A stretch of 64,000 nt of DNA from Vibrio pectenicida (GTDB lineage Bacteria; Pseudomonadota; Gammaproteobacteria; Enterobacterales; Vibrionaceae), in NCBI GenBank assembly GCA_024347015.1, contig AP024889.1:1736001-1800000 (forward strand). Direction: 5' to 3'. The notes beneath the pieces were generated by a model. The model did no database searches. It was not told where the DNA came from and saw only the letters and a list, made by a program, of their open reading frames with translations. Both the position numbers and the translations under genes were made by a program. This document shows, one piece after another, positions 34,238 through 43,339 of this stretch. Position 1 is the stretch's first letter; each line of letters opens with the position of its first letter.

Positions 34238-35332
34238 CTATACATTGCTGACATCCCACGTAGCTGCTCTAATTTCACCATTAGATTTTTCACTTACCCC
34301 GCAAGCTATGTTATTGTCATTAATAGATATTACTGATCCTTTATTGCCTCCAAGTCCCTTTAAAAATCTCACCCTGCCATCCTTGTACACGAATGCCCCT
34401 ATATCTCTTGCTCCTGTAATATAGTTGCCCACGGCAACACCAAAAGTATTGACAGATAAAAACTTAGAAAAAGAGTTCCCCAGCCCTGTAACTAAATTAA
34501 AGTTATCTCCGTCCCAGTATGAAGCTTGGTACCTTCCTTGGCTATTTTTTACGGCTCCAAAAATAGTCCCCCCAGCAGACATGCCCACGGCCAAAGATTC
34601 TTCGACGCCTCTAGGAACTGTCAGCACAACTGGACTATCTTCAAAATTTTCCCAGATAGCGGCTTGCCCAAATACTCCATTAATTTGCGTAATTTGCCCC
34701 ACAATTATTCCTGTATCATTTACACCATTAGCGCTTCCAGAAAACCCCTCTGGAGTAAGAAGTTTCTTAGCTTTCACACTATTTTTTAGATTCCAGTACA
34801 CAGGAAAGTCAAATTTATTTTCCGTAGATACGCCAACAACTAAATCTTTATCATTGCACCCTAAAGCTTTGCTGCGCTCATTGTTTTTTAATCCTGACAA
34901 AACTTCTAGTTTACCGGCAGTCCAGAGGGAGGCATTTAATACACCTTTTTTATTTTGATATACACCGCACGCTACTCCTAAAGGACTCGTTCCCAAAGCC
35001 TGAGACATTTGTGCATTGGTTGAGTTGTTAGGCCCGTCTAGAATCTCATACGATAGATCTTCATTCCATCTAACCGCTCTATCCATTCCTGATAAAAGTT
35101 GCCCTTCTGAATCAATGATTCCAATATTTTCATCTTTGATCAAACCAAATATTTTACCTTCGCCAGATATTGCTACCGCTGCAGGGAACTTGCCCTCAAA
35201 TCCCGGCAACTCTCTGGGTTCAATACCCAATGATTTTTTAGCGTATACCGAAGGTGAATTTAGTGGTAATGCAGTCGTAAAGAGGGTGGCTGAAGACACT
35301 TTCAAAAATTTTCTACGAGATAAATTCCACAT
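34238..35332 (-). CDS. Tat-exported HAF-repeat protein
   Basis: The 364-residue protein has a twin-arginine signal, SRRKFLK, at residues 5-11, followed by a hydrophobic stretch and an alanine-containing cleavage region near residue 31. The mature part is made of repeated units of about 45-50 residues. Their ends read like IVGQI, VVGVS, AVGNY and ACGVS after an N-D/G turn, the pattern of the extracellular HAF-repeat family, probably a beta-propeller-like fold. Tat export implies folding, perhaps with a cofactor, before secretion. It is the first gene of the psaC operon; 19 bases separate it from the psaC-like gene. AAAGGA precedes the ATG. No enzymatic motif is visible. Confidence 0.75.
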   Translation of the reverse strand: MWNLSRRKFLKVSSATLFTTALPLNSPSVYAKKSLGIEPRELPGFEGKFPAAVAISGEGKIFGLIKDENIGIIDSEGQLLSGMDRAVRWNEDLSYEILDGPNNSTNAQMSQALGTSPLGVACGVYQNKKGVLNASLWTAGKLEVLSGLKNNERSKALGCNDKDLVVGVSTENKFDFPVYWNLKNSVKAKKLLTPEGFSGSANGVNDTGIIVGQITQINGVFGQAAIWENFEDSPVVLTVPRGVEESLAVGMSAGGTIFGAVKNSQGRYQASYWDGDNFNLVTGLGNSFSKFLSVNTFGVAVGNYITGARDIGAFVYKDGRVRFLKGLGGNKGSVISINDNNIACGVSEKSNGEIRAATWDVSNV

Positions 35333-35713
35333 AGCATTATCCTTTTGTTAAACATGCCGACAGTCACTAGTGCTAGATAGTCGCTATCTATAATCCTTAT
35401 CTTACTAGTCAGCAAACTTTCTAAGATCAGGCTTATCATTATGAGCAATGTTTAATATAGACTGAACGGGGACAAAGTGTACTAGGAAATTCTTGTGTAC
35501 CCAACTTAAGTACAAAAATACACCAATCACTGGCTTTTCAATCAGAGTGATCACTAATCAATAATCAATAATCAATAATCAATAATCAATAATCAATAAT
35601 CAATAAAGGAATATGATATAACAAAATAGAATATAAAAATATGAATATTGATGCATATCCACTTCTATTATTTTGAAGGCTGATGCCTTTCATTGAATAA
35701 TAAAGGAAGATCT
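35333..35713. other. Divergent intergenic region with tandem repeat and leader hairpin
   Basis: This region separates the minus-strand psaC operon from the plus-strand secreted-protein gene. It contains a 49-bp heptamer tandem repeat (35555-35603), a TATGAT -10-like element at 35612-35617 directly after it, and a small hairpin AAGGC-TGAT-GCCTT at 35676-35689 in the leader of the downstream gene. Confidence 0.6.
35555..35603 (+). repeat. Seven perfect copies of the heptamer TAATCAA
   Basis: Seven uninterrupted TAATCAA units occupy 49 bp. The array lies 110 bp before the ATG of the secreted protein at 35714 and abuts a TATGAT element at 35612. A perfect microsatellite at such a place is prone to slippage and could vary promoter spacing. 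Confidence 0.95.
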
Positions 35714-37060
35714 ATGTATAAGTTAACTAGAACAACGTTGGCAATTATAGGATTTCAATCTTTTTTAATCCCGAACTTGGCTAACTCAACACCAATCCCT
35801 GATACTCCGCCACAATGGTACCAAGGAAATCAGGATTATATCCTCAGTAATCCGATATCGGCGTGTCAATCTTTCAACGACAACGTTGCTTTGATAAATG
35901 CTCACATTGCCGCAAACTATCCTTCTGGTTCAGCACAAATGTACGAACAGTTGTGTACTAGCTTTCGTGTCAATGAGATTCAAGTTGAAGATTCGGTAGA
36001 CTACATTACGTGGGTAGCAGCTTATCCCGACTATAGCATTATTGACTCTGTAGATATGGCAAGGACGATAGATATCCTAGTTTTTTCAGGTACTGGAAAG
36101 ACCAACTACATGATGATCATCAATGGTGGAGCAGACTTAGTTGAGCAGGATATTTTGGAGCCAGGTTGGGATTCTTGGACTGGTATTGATATGGCACCGT
36201 TCCATTACCAGCGAGATCATTGGTTCGGTAACAATTGGCACGGTACCAACCAAAAGAGCTATATATCCGGAGAGATAGCTTTAAATAATGCCAAAGAAGA
36301 TGCAGATGATTTTTTCCAAGGTCAATCACCAACTGAAGAAGAATACAATACGAAAGTATTAGAGTTTTTGTCAGATGAGTGTACAAATTTAGGAAACTCT
36401 AACTGTATTCCCGGAGGAGGTTCGGGTAATTCAGGCTACCTTATTTATGAAGAGTCCTATCCGGGTGATACCTATGAGGATAAATACGTTAACGTGGCAA
36501 CATCTCAAGGTATGAGTTTCAATATAGGAGGATCTTTTGAAGCTGACGAAACAGGAAGTTTAACAGCGGGGATGTCCGTCGATATAGGCTATGAAACATC
36601 AACGTCGCAGTCTCAAGACCTAGCTATGTTTTTCGTAAGTAATTTTGCTGGTCAGAATGATGTTTCTAGCGTAAAAGAATACCAAGTATCAGCTAATGCC
36701 GTGTTAGCTGTTGAAGACAGCAATGTGATTTCATATAAAGATGATGAGTGGAACTACAGAGTTGATAATGCAGATGAAGCATACGGGTCAAATACTTGGA
36801 GAAAGCATGACCTTGAATCTATCGATGTTTGGACAGAAAATGTAAATAACTCAAATTGTACTGATGAGCCTATTGTCATTGCTCATACTCTTAACTTAGC
36901 ACGTTCTACAATCGATATAGATAATGGCAGTATAGATTCAGATGATACTCAGACTGTAAATTATCGCTTTGATTACGGTACATTGATTAATATGGTCTGT
37001 GAAACCGATAGTGAAAACCAAACAGTCAAAGCTGTCGCACTCGGTAATTTATACAACTAA
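35714..37060 (+). CDS. Secreted protein, possible beta-pore-forming toxin
   Basis: The start is ATG 35714 with AAAGGAAG upstream, giving 448 residues; the frame reaches back to a TTG at 35693. A signal peptide ends near residue 26. Near residues 270-310 an alternating polar/hydrophobic segment (SFNIGGSFEADETGSLTAG, then MSVDIGYETSTSQSQ) looks like the membrane-inserting hairpin of leukocidin- or aerolysin-type toxins, but the rest shows no clear homology that I recognise. Four to six cysteines suggest disulfides. It is followed after 15 bases by a 159-residue exported protein, so the two may form one unit. Toxin function is a tentative reading. Confidence 0.5.
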   Translation: MYKLTRTTLAIIGFQSFLIPNLANSTPIPDTPPQWYQGNQDYILSNPISACQSFNDNVALINAHIAANYPSGSAQMYEQLCTSFRVNEIQVEDSVDYITWVAAYPDYSIIDSVDMARTIDILVFSGTGKTNYMMIINGGADLVEQDILEPGWDSWTGIDMAPFHYQRDHWFGNNWHGTNQKSYISGEIALNNAKEDADDFFQGQSPTEEEYNTKVLEFLSDECTNLGNSNCIPGGGSGNSGYLIYEESYPGDTYEDKYVNVATSQGMSFNIGGSFEADETGSLTAGMSVDIGYETSTSQSQDLAMFFVSNFAGQNDVSSVKEYQVSANAVLAVEDSNVISYKDDEWNYRVDNADEAYGSNTWRKHDLESIDVWTENVNNSNCTDEPIVIAHTLNLARSTIDIDNGSIDSDDTQTVNYRFDYGTLINMVCETDSENQTVKAVALGNLYN

Positions 37061-37075
37061 TAAGGAAGTTAGATT

Positions 37076-37555
37076 ATGAAGATAGTAAAGGCGATGACCG
37101 CATTATTAATGGTATGTCCTCTCTGGGCTCATAGTGCAAAAATTCAAGTAAAAACAATTGGGATGGATGGATCCGAGCACCAAGTTGTTAATGAGTTGAA
37201 GAAGTACCACAATAAAAATATGATAGTTGGCGATTGTGGCAACAAAGTAGAAATTAATTGTCAAGGCAACGACAAGGTTGAAGTACTACTAATCAATACA
37301 TTAAACCCATCAGTTAACTACGACAATCCTGGTGTGCTTAATAAAATTAAAAAGTCAGATTGGACAGTATTAATTGGAGGCTATGCAGCTAACCAAACGG
37401 CGTCATTCAAATTACTTGGTTACGGAGTAAGCAAGAGTATAGTCGCTATAAAAAAACCTGGCGATAGAGTGAATATGGAACTATTCACGTACCGTTACAA
37501 CGCAGAGACATTGAATTCAAAACTTGCCTCTAAAATGGTGGATTCATTCCTCTAG
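37076..37555 (+). CDS. Small exported protein, unknown
   Basis: The 159-residue protein has a signal peptide (residues 1-20, ending AHSA). The mature domain contains two cysteines (GDCGNKVEINC) and a central GGYAANQTASFKLLGYG stretch. It is 15 bases downstream of the secreted protein at 35714 with AAGGAAG before the ATG, so the two are co-transcribed. It could be a chaperone or co-factor of its neighbour. No family is recognised. Confidence 0.6.
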   Translation: MKIVKAMTALLMVCPLWAHSAKIQVKTIGMDGSEHQVVNELKKYHNKNMIVGDCGNKVEINCQGNDKVEVLLINTLNPSVNYDNPGVLNKIKKSDWTVLIGGYAANQTASFKLLGYGVSKSIVAIKKPGDRVNMELFTYRYNAETLNSKLASKMVDSFL

Positions 37556-37952
37556 CATAAACTATAGCAAGGTGGTTTCTTCTTTTCTTGATAGTATCGA
37601 TGCCCCTAGTCGACTAACAAAGGAGAAACCATCAATTAAAGAAATTCTCTACACAAGATAACGGGTATCATTTCAATCAAAGTGAACCCCATATTGCTTT
37701 GTCAAATGATGTTCTCCTCCACTTATTCGGCATCATCCTAACAAGGAAACACTCTTCAACAGGGCCATTGTGCGAATGGCAACAACTGGCTTAGCGAGCG
37801 ACAATATTGATTGATTTTTCACTGAACTGACCTTTATTGAGAGTGCAGGGTTTTTTACCTTTATAGGTGCATACATGCACATCATTTTAGCAAGGAGCAT
37901 AATAAAAATGTTCATTACCCTAATGTAAAGAGATGTAAACCCTCTATTTCAC
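37556..37952. other. Intergenic region without supported genes
   Basis: This stretch lies between convergent genes. It contains only short frames with no ribosome sites. A loosely repeated pair, GGTGGTTTCTTC at about 37571 and GGAGAAACCATC at about 37621, could pair into a long hairpin and act as terminator of the plus-strand pair. Confidence 0.4.
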
Positions 37953-38102
37953 CTACATTCTGGACCAGTAGTCTTCCCATGCTTTGTGACAGGTGCGGTC
38001 ACACTGTTGACTACTGGGAGTGGGTAAGTTTGGTGGACTTTCACTGACAGAATGGGCTGAATACAACAAAGCACCAATAATGGTTATCAATCTGAAATTC
38101 AT
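37953..38102 (-). CDS. Small exported peptide, 49 residues
   Basis: ATG 38102 is preceded by AAGGAAAAGGAA, an excellent ribosome site. The peptide has a hydrophobic leader (MNFRLITIIGALLYSAHSVS) and a mature part of about 29 residues that is proline/serine-rich, with a C-x3-C motif (QQCDRTCHKAW). It lies 36 bases downstream of the S74-domain gene on the same strand and is probably co-transcribed. It may be a disulfide-containing secreted peptide; no homologue is known to me. Confidence 0.6.
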   Translation of the reverse strand: MNFRLITIIGALLYSAHSVSESPPNLPTPSSQQCDRTCHKAWEDYWSRM

Positions 38103-38138
38103 TTCCTTTTCCTTAATTTTCTGAACAAGTTCACCGGT

Positions 38139-38561
38139 TTATTTAGCATTCAGCTTTGGATTTGAGGATTCAGCAAGCATCAACTGTAACGTATCGATAC
38201 GTGTCTGCTGCTCCTTGATGGCTTCTAGTAAGATTGGGATCATAGAACGATAGTCTACCCTGAGATATCCTGACTGGCCGTCATCTCGAACCATTTCTGG
38301 ATAGATACCTTGTAAGTCTTGAGCTATGAACCCAAACTCTGTTTGGTCTGAGCCTTTTAATTGGTAACGAACACCTTGGATGGTGCGTATTTTTTCAATT
38401 GGCGATTGAATGGCTTCTATATTCGTTTTCAAGTTTCTATCACTGCACCATGGTTGGAATTTATCGCTGCAGCGCTTGGGTACCTCATCTAGGCTCGCGA
38501 AGGCCATAGATGAGAACAAAATCAAGGACGATGCGGTAACAGAAGGGAAAGATTTAAGCAT
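38139..38561 (-). CDS. Exported stand-alone S74 (endosialidase chaperone) domain protein
   Basis: ATG 38561 has AGGA upstream; the GTG at 38573 is an alternative start. The 140-residue protein has a signal peptide (ending AFAS). Its remainder is the intramolecular chaperone/peptidase S74 domain: SDRNLKTNIEAI with the serine-aspartate and lysine typical of the self-cleaving site, GFIAQDLQGIYPEMV, VDYRSMIPILLEAIKEQQ and a short coiled-coil tail. This domain normally ends phage tail spikes and large adhesins and cleaves itself off. Here it is almost the whole protein and carries a secretion signal. Confidence 0.8.
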   Translation of the reverse strand: MLKSFPSVTASSLILFSSMAFASLDEVPKRCSDKFQPWCSDRNLKTNIEAIQSPIEKIRTIQGVRYQLKGSDQTEFGFIAQDLQGIYPEMVRDDGQSGYLRVDYRSMIPILLEAIKEQQTRIDTLQLMLAESSNPKLNAK

Positions 38562-38825
38562 TATGTTCCTCACTGCTGTTTGAAAGCTGAGTTAAAGGTC
38601 GCCTACAAACAGTACGTTGTATTCGTGTTATTTTTAAATTAAGCGTCTATTCAACCATACCTTATTAACTAACTTAAGAGTAAAGCCAAGCAAAAACAAT
38701 CAACGGAATCAACATCATAAATAGTGTCAATATTATTAACCATTTACATTATATTTAATTCAATAGTTTTACCTATCTATTGGTTGTGATATAAACCAAC
38801 TTTTCTCCAACATACGTATAACATT

Positions 38826-39233
38826 ATGAAAAATAAGTCTATTATCACTCTCGGCGCTCTACTGATTACATCCGCAACGTTTGTCAATGCTTCAACTTTT
38901 GTTTACTGTGGCCGCCCCGACGGGAGCGATTGGGATTGGCTTCTCGACACTTATGACAACTACGAAACGATTCACGGACAGTGGGCACGAATGACGGAGG
39001 TAAACCACCGATATTTCAATGTGTTCCGTGTCAGTGAGGCAGAATTTCAGTCAAAAGCATTCAGATGTCCAGCTGGGTACATCCCTCACCCTGCAGAAAG
39101 TGGCACTTCCCGTTGGGAAATATTTGAAATCGTAAGGCAAGACGGATCCCGTTATTTGATTGATGGCTACAAAACCTACTATTCCATCACAACCAATCAG
39201 GTCACCAGTAACCACTATTTTCGTTCACTTTAG
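38826..39233 (+). CDS. Small secreted protein, paralogue of the one at 41271
   Basis: The 135-residue protein has a signal peptide (residues 1-22). The mature domain starts TFVYCGRPDGSDWDWLL and holds a second cysteine in FRCPAGYIPHP. It shares with the protein at 41271 the order V-Y-C, G-D/S-x-W, an aromatic/leucine run, an F-x-V/I segment and a second Cys about 55 residues later. It lacks a clear Shine-Dalgarno site. Unknown function; likely periplasmic or secreted with one disulfide. Confidence 0.65.
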   Translation: MKNKSIITLGALLITSATFVNASTFVYCGRPDGSDWDWLLDTYDNYETIHGQWARMTEVNHRYFNVFRVSEAEFQSKAFRCPAGYIPHPAESGTSRWEIFEIVRQDGSRYLIDGYKTYYSITTNQVTSNHYFRSL

Positions 39234-39301
39234 ATAAACTTTAAAATCTGTAAGGGTTCAGGTCCAAAAGGCTAGGAATAGGCTTAGCTTTTTGAATCGA
39301 C

Positions 39302-41014
39302 CTATGATTCTTCATGAACGCGCGTTTTCTGATGTTCGACATCCGGCACAATAGAGAGCGATGTCCCCACCGCTCCCCTCTCGTGAATCGCTTGATTACG
39401 GCCGTTATTTTTCGCTTCATAAAGTGCAATATCTGCCGCTTTGATGAGCTCTGTCGGAGAGCTGGGTAAATCAGGATACGTCGCCACCCCAATCGATACC
39501 CCTAATTGACCCAAGGAAATTCCCTGCATGCTCAGGTGCAAGCTTCCAACAGCCTCCACAATCTGGTCGGCTAACTTCATTGCCGGCTCCACTGAACAGC
39601 GAGGACAGATTATCGCCAACTCTTCTCCCCCCAACCGGCAGGCCGTATTGTGCTCACCAATTTGATGCGTCAGCAAGCTGGCCACCTCTTTCAGTACGTA
39701 ATCGCCAGCATCGTGACCATAATTATCGTTAAAGCGCTTAAAGTGATCGAGATCCAGCATAAGCAATGACATATCTAAATCTTTTTGGGACGCATTCAAC
39801 CAGGCTTTTTCGAACGTTTCTTCAAAATATCGGCGGTTGTACAAACCCGTTAGAGGATCTCGCATCGCTTGAGAGCGTAATTTATCTTGTAAACTCAAGT
39901 TCGCCAGCGCTAACCCCAAATGCTCTGCAATTGTAAAGGCCAGCTGCTTTCTTTCTTCTGATAGAGTGTCAGTACTGGTGTCGAGATACAAATGAAACAT
40001 ACCCACCGTATTACCATGAGCCGTCAAAGGAATACATAAGGTTAAATCGTTTTGACAACACGCCATATGAGGGCAAGGCAGTTGATGACTGTCATCTTTA
40101 GACAAATGGTAACGCCCTTTCCGCAAGGCCCAACACTCATTGGTCCCATAGACTTTATCAGCCGGCCATGTACCTCCCCAATCTAAGCTCACTTCCAACT
40201 GATTGCGTGATTCTTTCATGACTGCGACACAGCCATTGATGGGTCCAAGTAGCCTCGGGATAATGTCCGATATCACCGTTTGGGCTTCTTTAAGGTTACT
40301 ACAAGCGGCTAACATATTCGCTAATTGGTGAAGGTGTTCGATTTCCCTCATACTTTTCTGTATACGGTATTCCTGAAGGTCTTGCTCTGCCCTGACAGAG
40401 TTAAAGATTTTGCGGTGGCTTACCCAAGTCGACAGCACTAAAATACCTAAAGACAATAACATCAGAAGATGTTCAATCAGTTTGAGATCCGACGACATGG
40501 CATACAATGCCGTCATCGGCATAGACAATCTGAGCACATACTCTTCTCCCGTATCAGCCTCACCGCGCAGTGTTAACCGTTTGGCAATATATAACAGCTC
40601 TTGATTCATCGAGGCGCTAAACCGTTTAGACTGTCCCCACCCAGTTGAAAACGCACTGACGACTTCGGGTCTGAGGCTATGATCTTCCAGCTTGAGAACT
40701 TGCTTATGTGTGAGCTGTGAATCCCCCAAGACTTGACCCTGACTGTCTATGATGGAAAAACGTTGCTCTACCTTTGCTTGAGATAAGTTATCCAAGAAGT
40801 TGTCAATCTCTGATTGATCCATATCGTTGAGTACCAGACCACGCTGATGAATCTGATGGTCGACGTCATCAACCAAATTAGACATGTAGTTACTGACGAT
40901 ATTGGTCAACCAGTTATCCAATATTCTGTCGTAGTAGTACCCTCCAACAATCATAGAGAGCGTGAGAGCAATGATGGGAAAATATTGCAAACGACCGAAA
41001 GAGGTATTAGACAT
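39302..41014 (-). CDS. Membrane GGDEF diguanylate cyclase with GAF-like domain
   Basis: ATG 41014 with TAGGA upstream is preferred to the TTG at 41029. The 570-residue protein has two membrane helices (about 10-28 and 178-197) around a periplasmic sensor, then a coiled coil, a GAF-like domain with several cysteines (about 240-380), and a C-terminal GGDEF domain with the active motif GGEEL. The RxxD inhibitory site expected just before it is absent (GEHN), so product inhibition should be weak. It would raise c-di-GMP, which favours biofilm. Confidence 0.87.
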   Translation of the reverse strand: MSNTSFGRLQYFPIIALTLSMIVGGYYYDRILDNWLTNIVSNYMSNLVDDVDHQIHQRGLVLNDMDQSEIDNFLDNLSQAKVEQRFSIIDSQGQVLGDSQLTHKQVLKLEDHSLRPEVVSAFSTGWGQSKRFSASMNQELLYIAKRLTLRGEADTGEEYVLRLSMPMTALYAMSSDLKLIEHLLMLLSLGILVLSTWVSHRKIFNSVRAEQDLQEYRIQKSMREIEHLHQLANMLAACSNLKEAQTVISDIIPRLLGPINGCVAVMKESRNQLEVSLDWGGTWPADKVYGTNECWALRKGRYHLSKDDSHQLPCPHMACCQNDLTLCIPLTAHGNTVGMFHLYLDTSTDTLSEERKQLAFTIAEHLGLALANLSLQDKLRSQAMRDPLTGLYNRRYFEETFEKAWLNASQKDLDMSLLMLDLDHFKRFNDNYGHDAGDYVLKEVASLLTHQIGEHNTACRLGGEELAIICPRCSVEPAMKLADQIVEAVGSLHLSMQGISLGQLGVSIGVATYPDLPSSPTELIKAADIALYEAKNNGRNQAIHERGAVGTSLSIVPDVEHQKTRVHEES

Positions 41015-41270
41015 ACAATTCCTAGCCAAAGGAGAAGTTGTTAATAGAGTATAGTATGAGGGGCTGCCTGCGGTGATAAATTGCGGACTATTTAGGCATT
41101 TTACAACGGCGTTTCACAGATAAGTGATTCATTACGCATCTAGATTGACCTTATAAGTAGACTCAACTAATCATATCCATTGTGATGCTTATTCAAGGAA
41201 TATTGAAATAAAAATACTTTTTCATGTTAAAAGTGTTAAATGCCGAAAAATCAACACGATATCACTACAC

Positions 41271-41690
41271 ATGAAACAATGTATTACCTACAGCTTACTT
41301 CTCGTATCACTCCTTTTTTCTCGTTTCCTACTAGCCTGTCAAGAGACAAGTCCATCCACGGTAAAAGTCTATTGCACCAATACCACTGGAGACACATGGG
41401 GATACCTAAGATACATTGATCAAGAAATTTACACAGTACGAGGGCTGAAAGGTGCTGTGCCTATACTCAATGGTAATTTTGTTGAGTACTTCAAAATAAG
41501 AGACAGTGATTACAACAGGTTTTCAATCCTTTGTCGTGATGCCGCTGAATTAGGTGGAATACCGGATGTTAATATTCCAAGACCCGCTTGGGGGTTAAAT
41601 AATAATTGGTATTTGTTCGCTAAAGAGGATGGTTTGGTTAATGATGGAAGCCTCTACACTCAGTTTGGTGGTGACAGCTACTGTGATTAA
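41271..41690 (+). CDS. Small secreted protein, paralogue of the one at 38826
   Basis: The 139-residue protein has a signal peptide of about 22 residues. The mature region holds VKVYCTNTTGDTWGYLRYID, a second cysteine in ILCRDAAELGG, and a C-terminal GDSYCD. The cysteine and aromatic pattern parallels the protein at 38826 at low identity. Both flank the diguanylate cyclase gene at 39302. No strong ribosome site precedes the ATG. Function unknown. Confidence 0.6.
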   Translation: MKQCITYSLLLVSLLFSRFLLACQETSPSTVKVYCTNTTGDTWGYLRYIDQEIYTVRGLKGAVPILNGNFVEYFKIRDSDYNRFSILCRDAAELGGIPDVNIPRPAWGLNNNWYLFAKEDGLVNDGSLYTQFGGDSYCD

Positions 41691-42040
41691 AAGCAATGTC
41701 TGAAAACACAATCGGAGCTTGGGCCAGATTCATTACATCAAGCTTTTTAAATTCAGATTACGGCAAGTGATAGTTAACGAGCCCCATCAATGGGATTCGG
41801 GATAACAAAGTTATCAGGATAAGATGAATCAAACAATTTTTATTAATTAAAAGTGCATAACAGTGCACATGACTCGAAAGGAAACAAACTTCAGTGATCA
41901 TTAAAACGAGTAAAAGTCGTTGAGTATCAAATTAACTGTCTAAAAATTAGGTTGTTAAAGAAAATTTCAATTTTCCCTTGAAAACCACATATGATACTAG
42001 ATATTTATAGTTACATTTGTATCATTAGGTAAGGTGTCGT
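41691..42040. other. Intergenic region before the chemotaxis-type gene
   Basis: No gene is supported. AT-rich sequence near 41990-42015 probably holds the promoter of the downstream gene, with TATGATACT near 41989 as a -10-like element. Confidence 0.4.
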
Positions 42041-43339
42041 ATGTGGCCATTTCCATCCAATCTTCAAAACTCAAACAACCCGCCCCCCACTCTTAATGAC
42101 TTCATTGTTGCTTCGCTCAAACAATCGTTGGCAACAATAGAGTTTGACCCGAAAGGGCATATATTATCAGCCAGCCCTCACTTTTTAAAAGCCATGGGAT
42201 ACGGATTAAAAGAGATAGAAGGCCAACATCATCGAATATTCTGCGAATCAAGTTACGCACAAAGCAAGGAGTATCGTCAATTTTGGGCCTCTCTTGCTCA
42301 GGGCCAGTTTAAATCAGGGACGTTTGAACGCTATAACAAATCGGGAGACTTAGTAGTCATCGAGGCCACCTATTTCCCTATCACGAATAGTGACGGAAAG
42401 ATTGAAAGGGTAATGAAAATTGCCAGCGATGTCACTGAACAAGTAACTCAAGCTCGTTCACAAAAAGACATCATCGCCGCGCTCAATCAAAACTTTGCGG
42501 TCATTGAGTTTGAAACTGATGGGACCATTATCAATGCCAATGAAAACTTTCTTCAGGGCCTAGGATATAATGCTGATCAAATAGTCGGCCAACACCACAA
42601 AATGTTTTGTTTTGACGACTTCTATCAAGCAAATCCAAACTTCTGGAAGCAACTGAGTAGCGGTCAAGCCTCCTCTGGGCGATTTTTGAGAAAAACACAG
42701 CATGGCGATAATTTATGGATACAGGCTTCATATAGTCCAATACGTAATGCCAAGGGTGAGGTCTACAAGATTGTTAAGTTCGCCTCTGACATCACCCAAG
42801 ACGTTGAAAGAGAGCAAGCCATCTCTGATGCCGCCAACGTTGCTTATAGTACGGCAGTAGAAACCTCTCAAGTTGCTCAGGAGGGTAACCAAGTACTTAA
42901 AGGGACAGTCAGTATCTCACAAAAAATGGTAGACAACCTTACGGGTTCAATTTCAAAGGTCGAAGAGCTAGCGTCGCTGTCTAACGATGTTTCCGAAATA
43001 GTAAAAACCATTGGTGGCATTGCCGATCAAACCAATCTGTTAGCACTCAATGCCGCTATAGAAGCTGCCCGAGCGGGTGAGCAAGGCCGAGGATTTGCGG
43101 TTGTGGCAGATGAGGTACGTCAATTAGCTTCCAGAACGTCAGAATCTACGGAAGAAATCACACAAGTCGTCGAAAAAAATATGTCATTGACGGCAGAAGT
43201 GACTAAAGCGATTATTGAGGTCAATAAAATTGCAGAAGAAGCCAATACCAAAATAGAAGAAGTGTCTTCTACCATGGATGAGATTTACACAGGTGCAGAA
43301 AATGTGGCTTCCGCAGTTGACCAATTTAAAGACCGTTGA
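42041..43339 (+). CDS. Soluble PAS-PAS methyl-accepting transducer (BdlA-like)
   Basis: The 432-residue protein lacks membrane segments. It has two tandem PAS domains (about residues 20-140 and 142-262), both containing a G-Q-H-H-x-x-F-C motif, and a chemoreceptor signalling domain with the hairpin core [20 protein letters not shown] and [15 protein letters not shown]. This architecture and size match BdlA, the biofilm dispersion factor of Pseudomonas. It may sense redox or c-di-GMP state through the PAS pair. AAGGT precedes the ATG. Confidence 0.88.
   Translation: MWPFPSNLQNSNNPPPTLNDFIVASLKQSLATIEFDPKGHILSASPHFLKAMGYGLKEIEGQHHRIFCESSYAQSKEYRQFWASLAQGQFKSGTFERYNKSGDLVVIEATYFPITNSDGKIERVMKIASDVTEQVTQARSQKDIIAALNQNFAVIEFETDGTIINANENFLQGLGYNADQIVGQHHKMFCFDDFYQANPNFWKQLSSGQASSGRFLRKTQHGDNLWIQASYSPIRNAKGEVYKIVKFASDITQDVEREQAISDAANVAYSTAVETSQVAQEGNQVLKGTVSISQKMVDNLTGSISKVEELASLSNDVSEIVKTIGGIADQTNLLALNAAIEAARAGEQGRGFAVVADEVRQLASRTSESTEEITQVVEKNMSLTAEVTKAIIEVNKIAEEANTKIEEVSSTMDEIYTGAENVASAVDQFKDR

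Noticed and set aside
34425..34958. 177-codon plus-strand frame opposite the HAF-repeat gene
   Set aside because: It is a shadow frame on the opposite strand without a ribosome site; the minus-strand gene has a Tat signal and repeat structure.
35555..35603. CRISPR-like array
   Set aside because: The heptamers are contiguous without spacers, so this is a simple tandem repeat.
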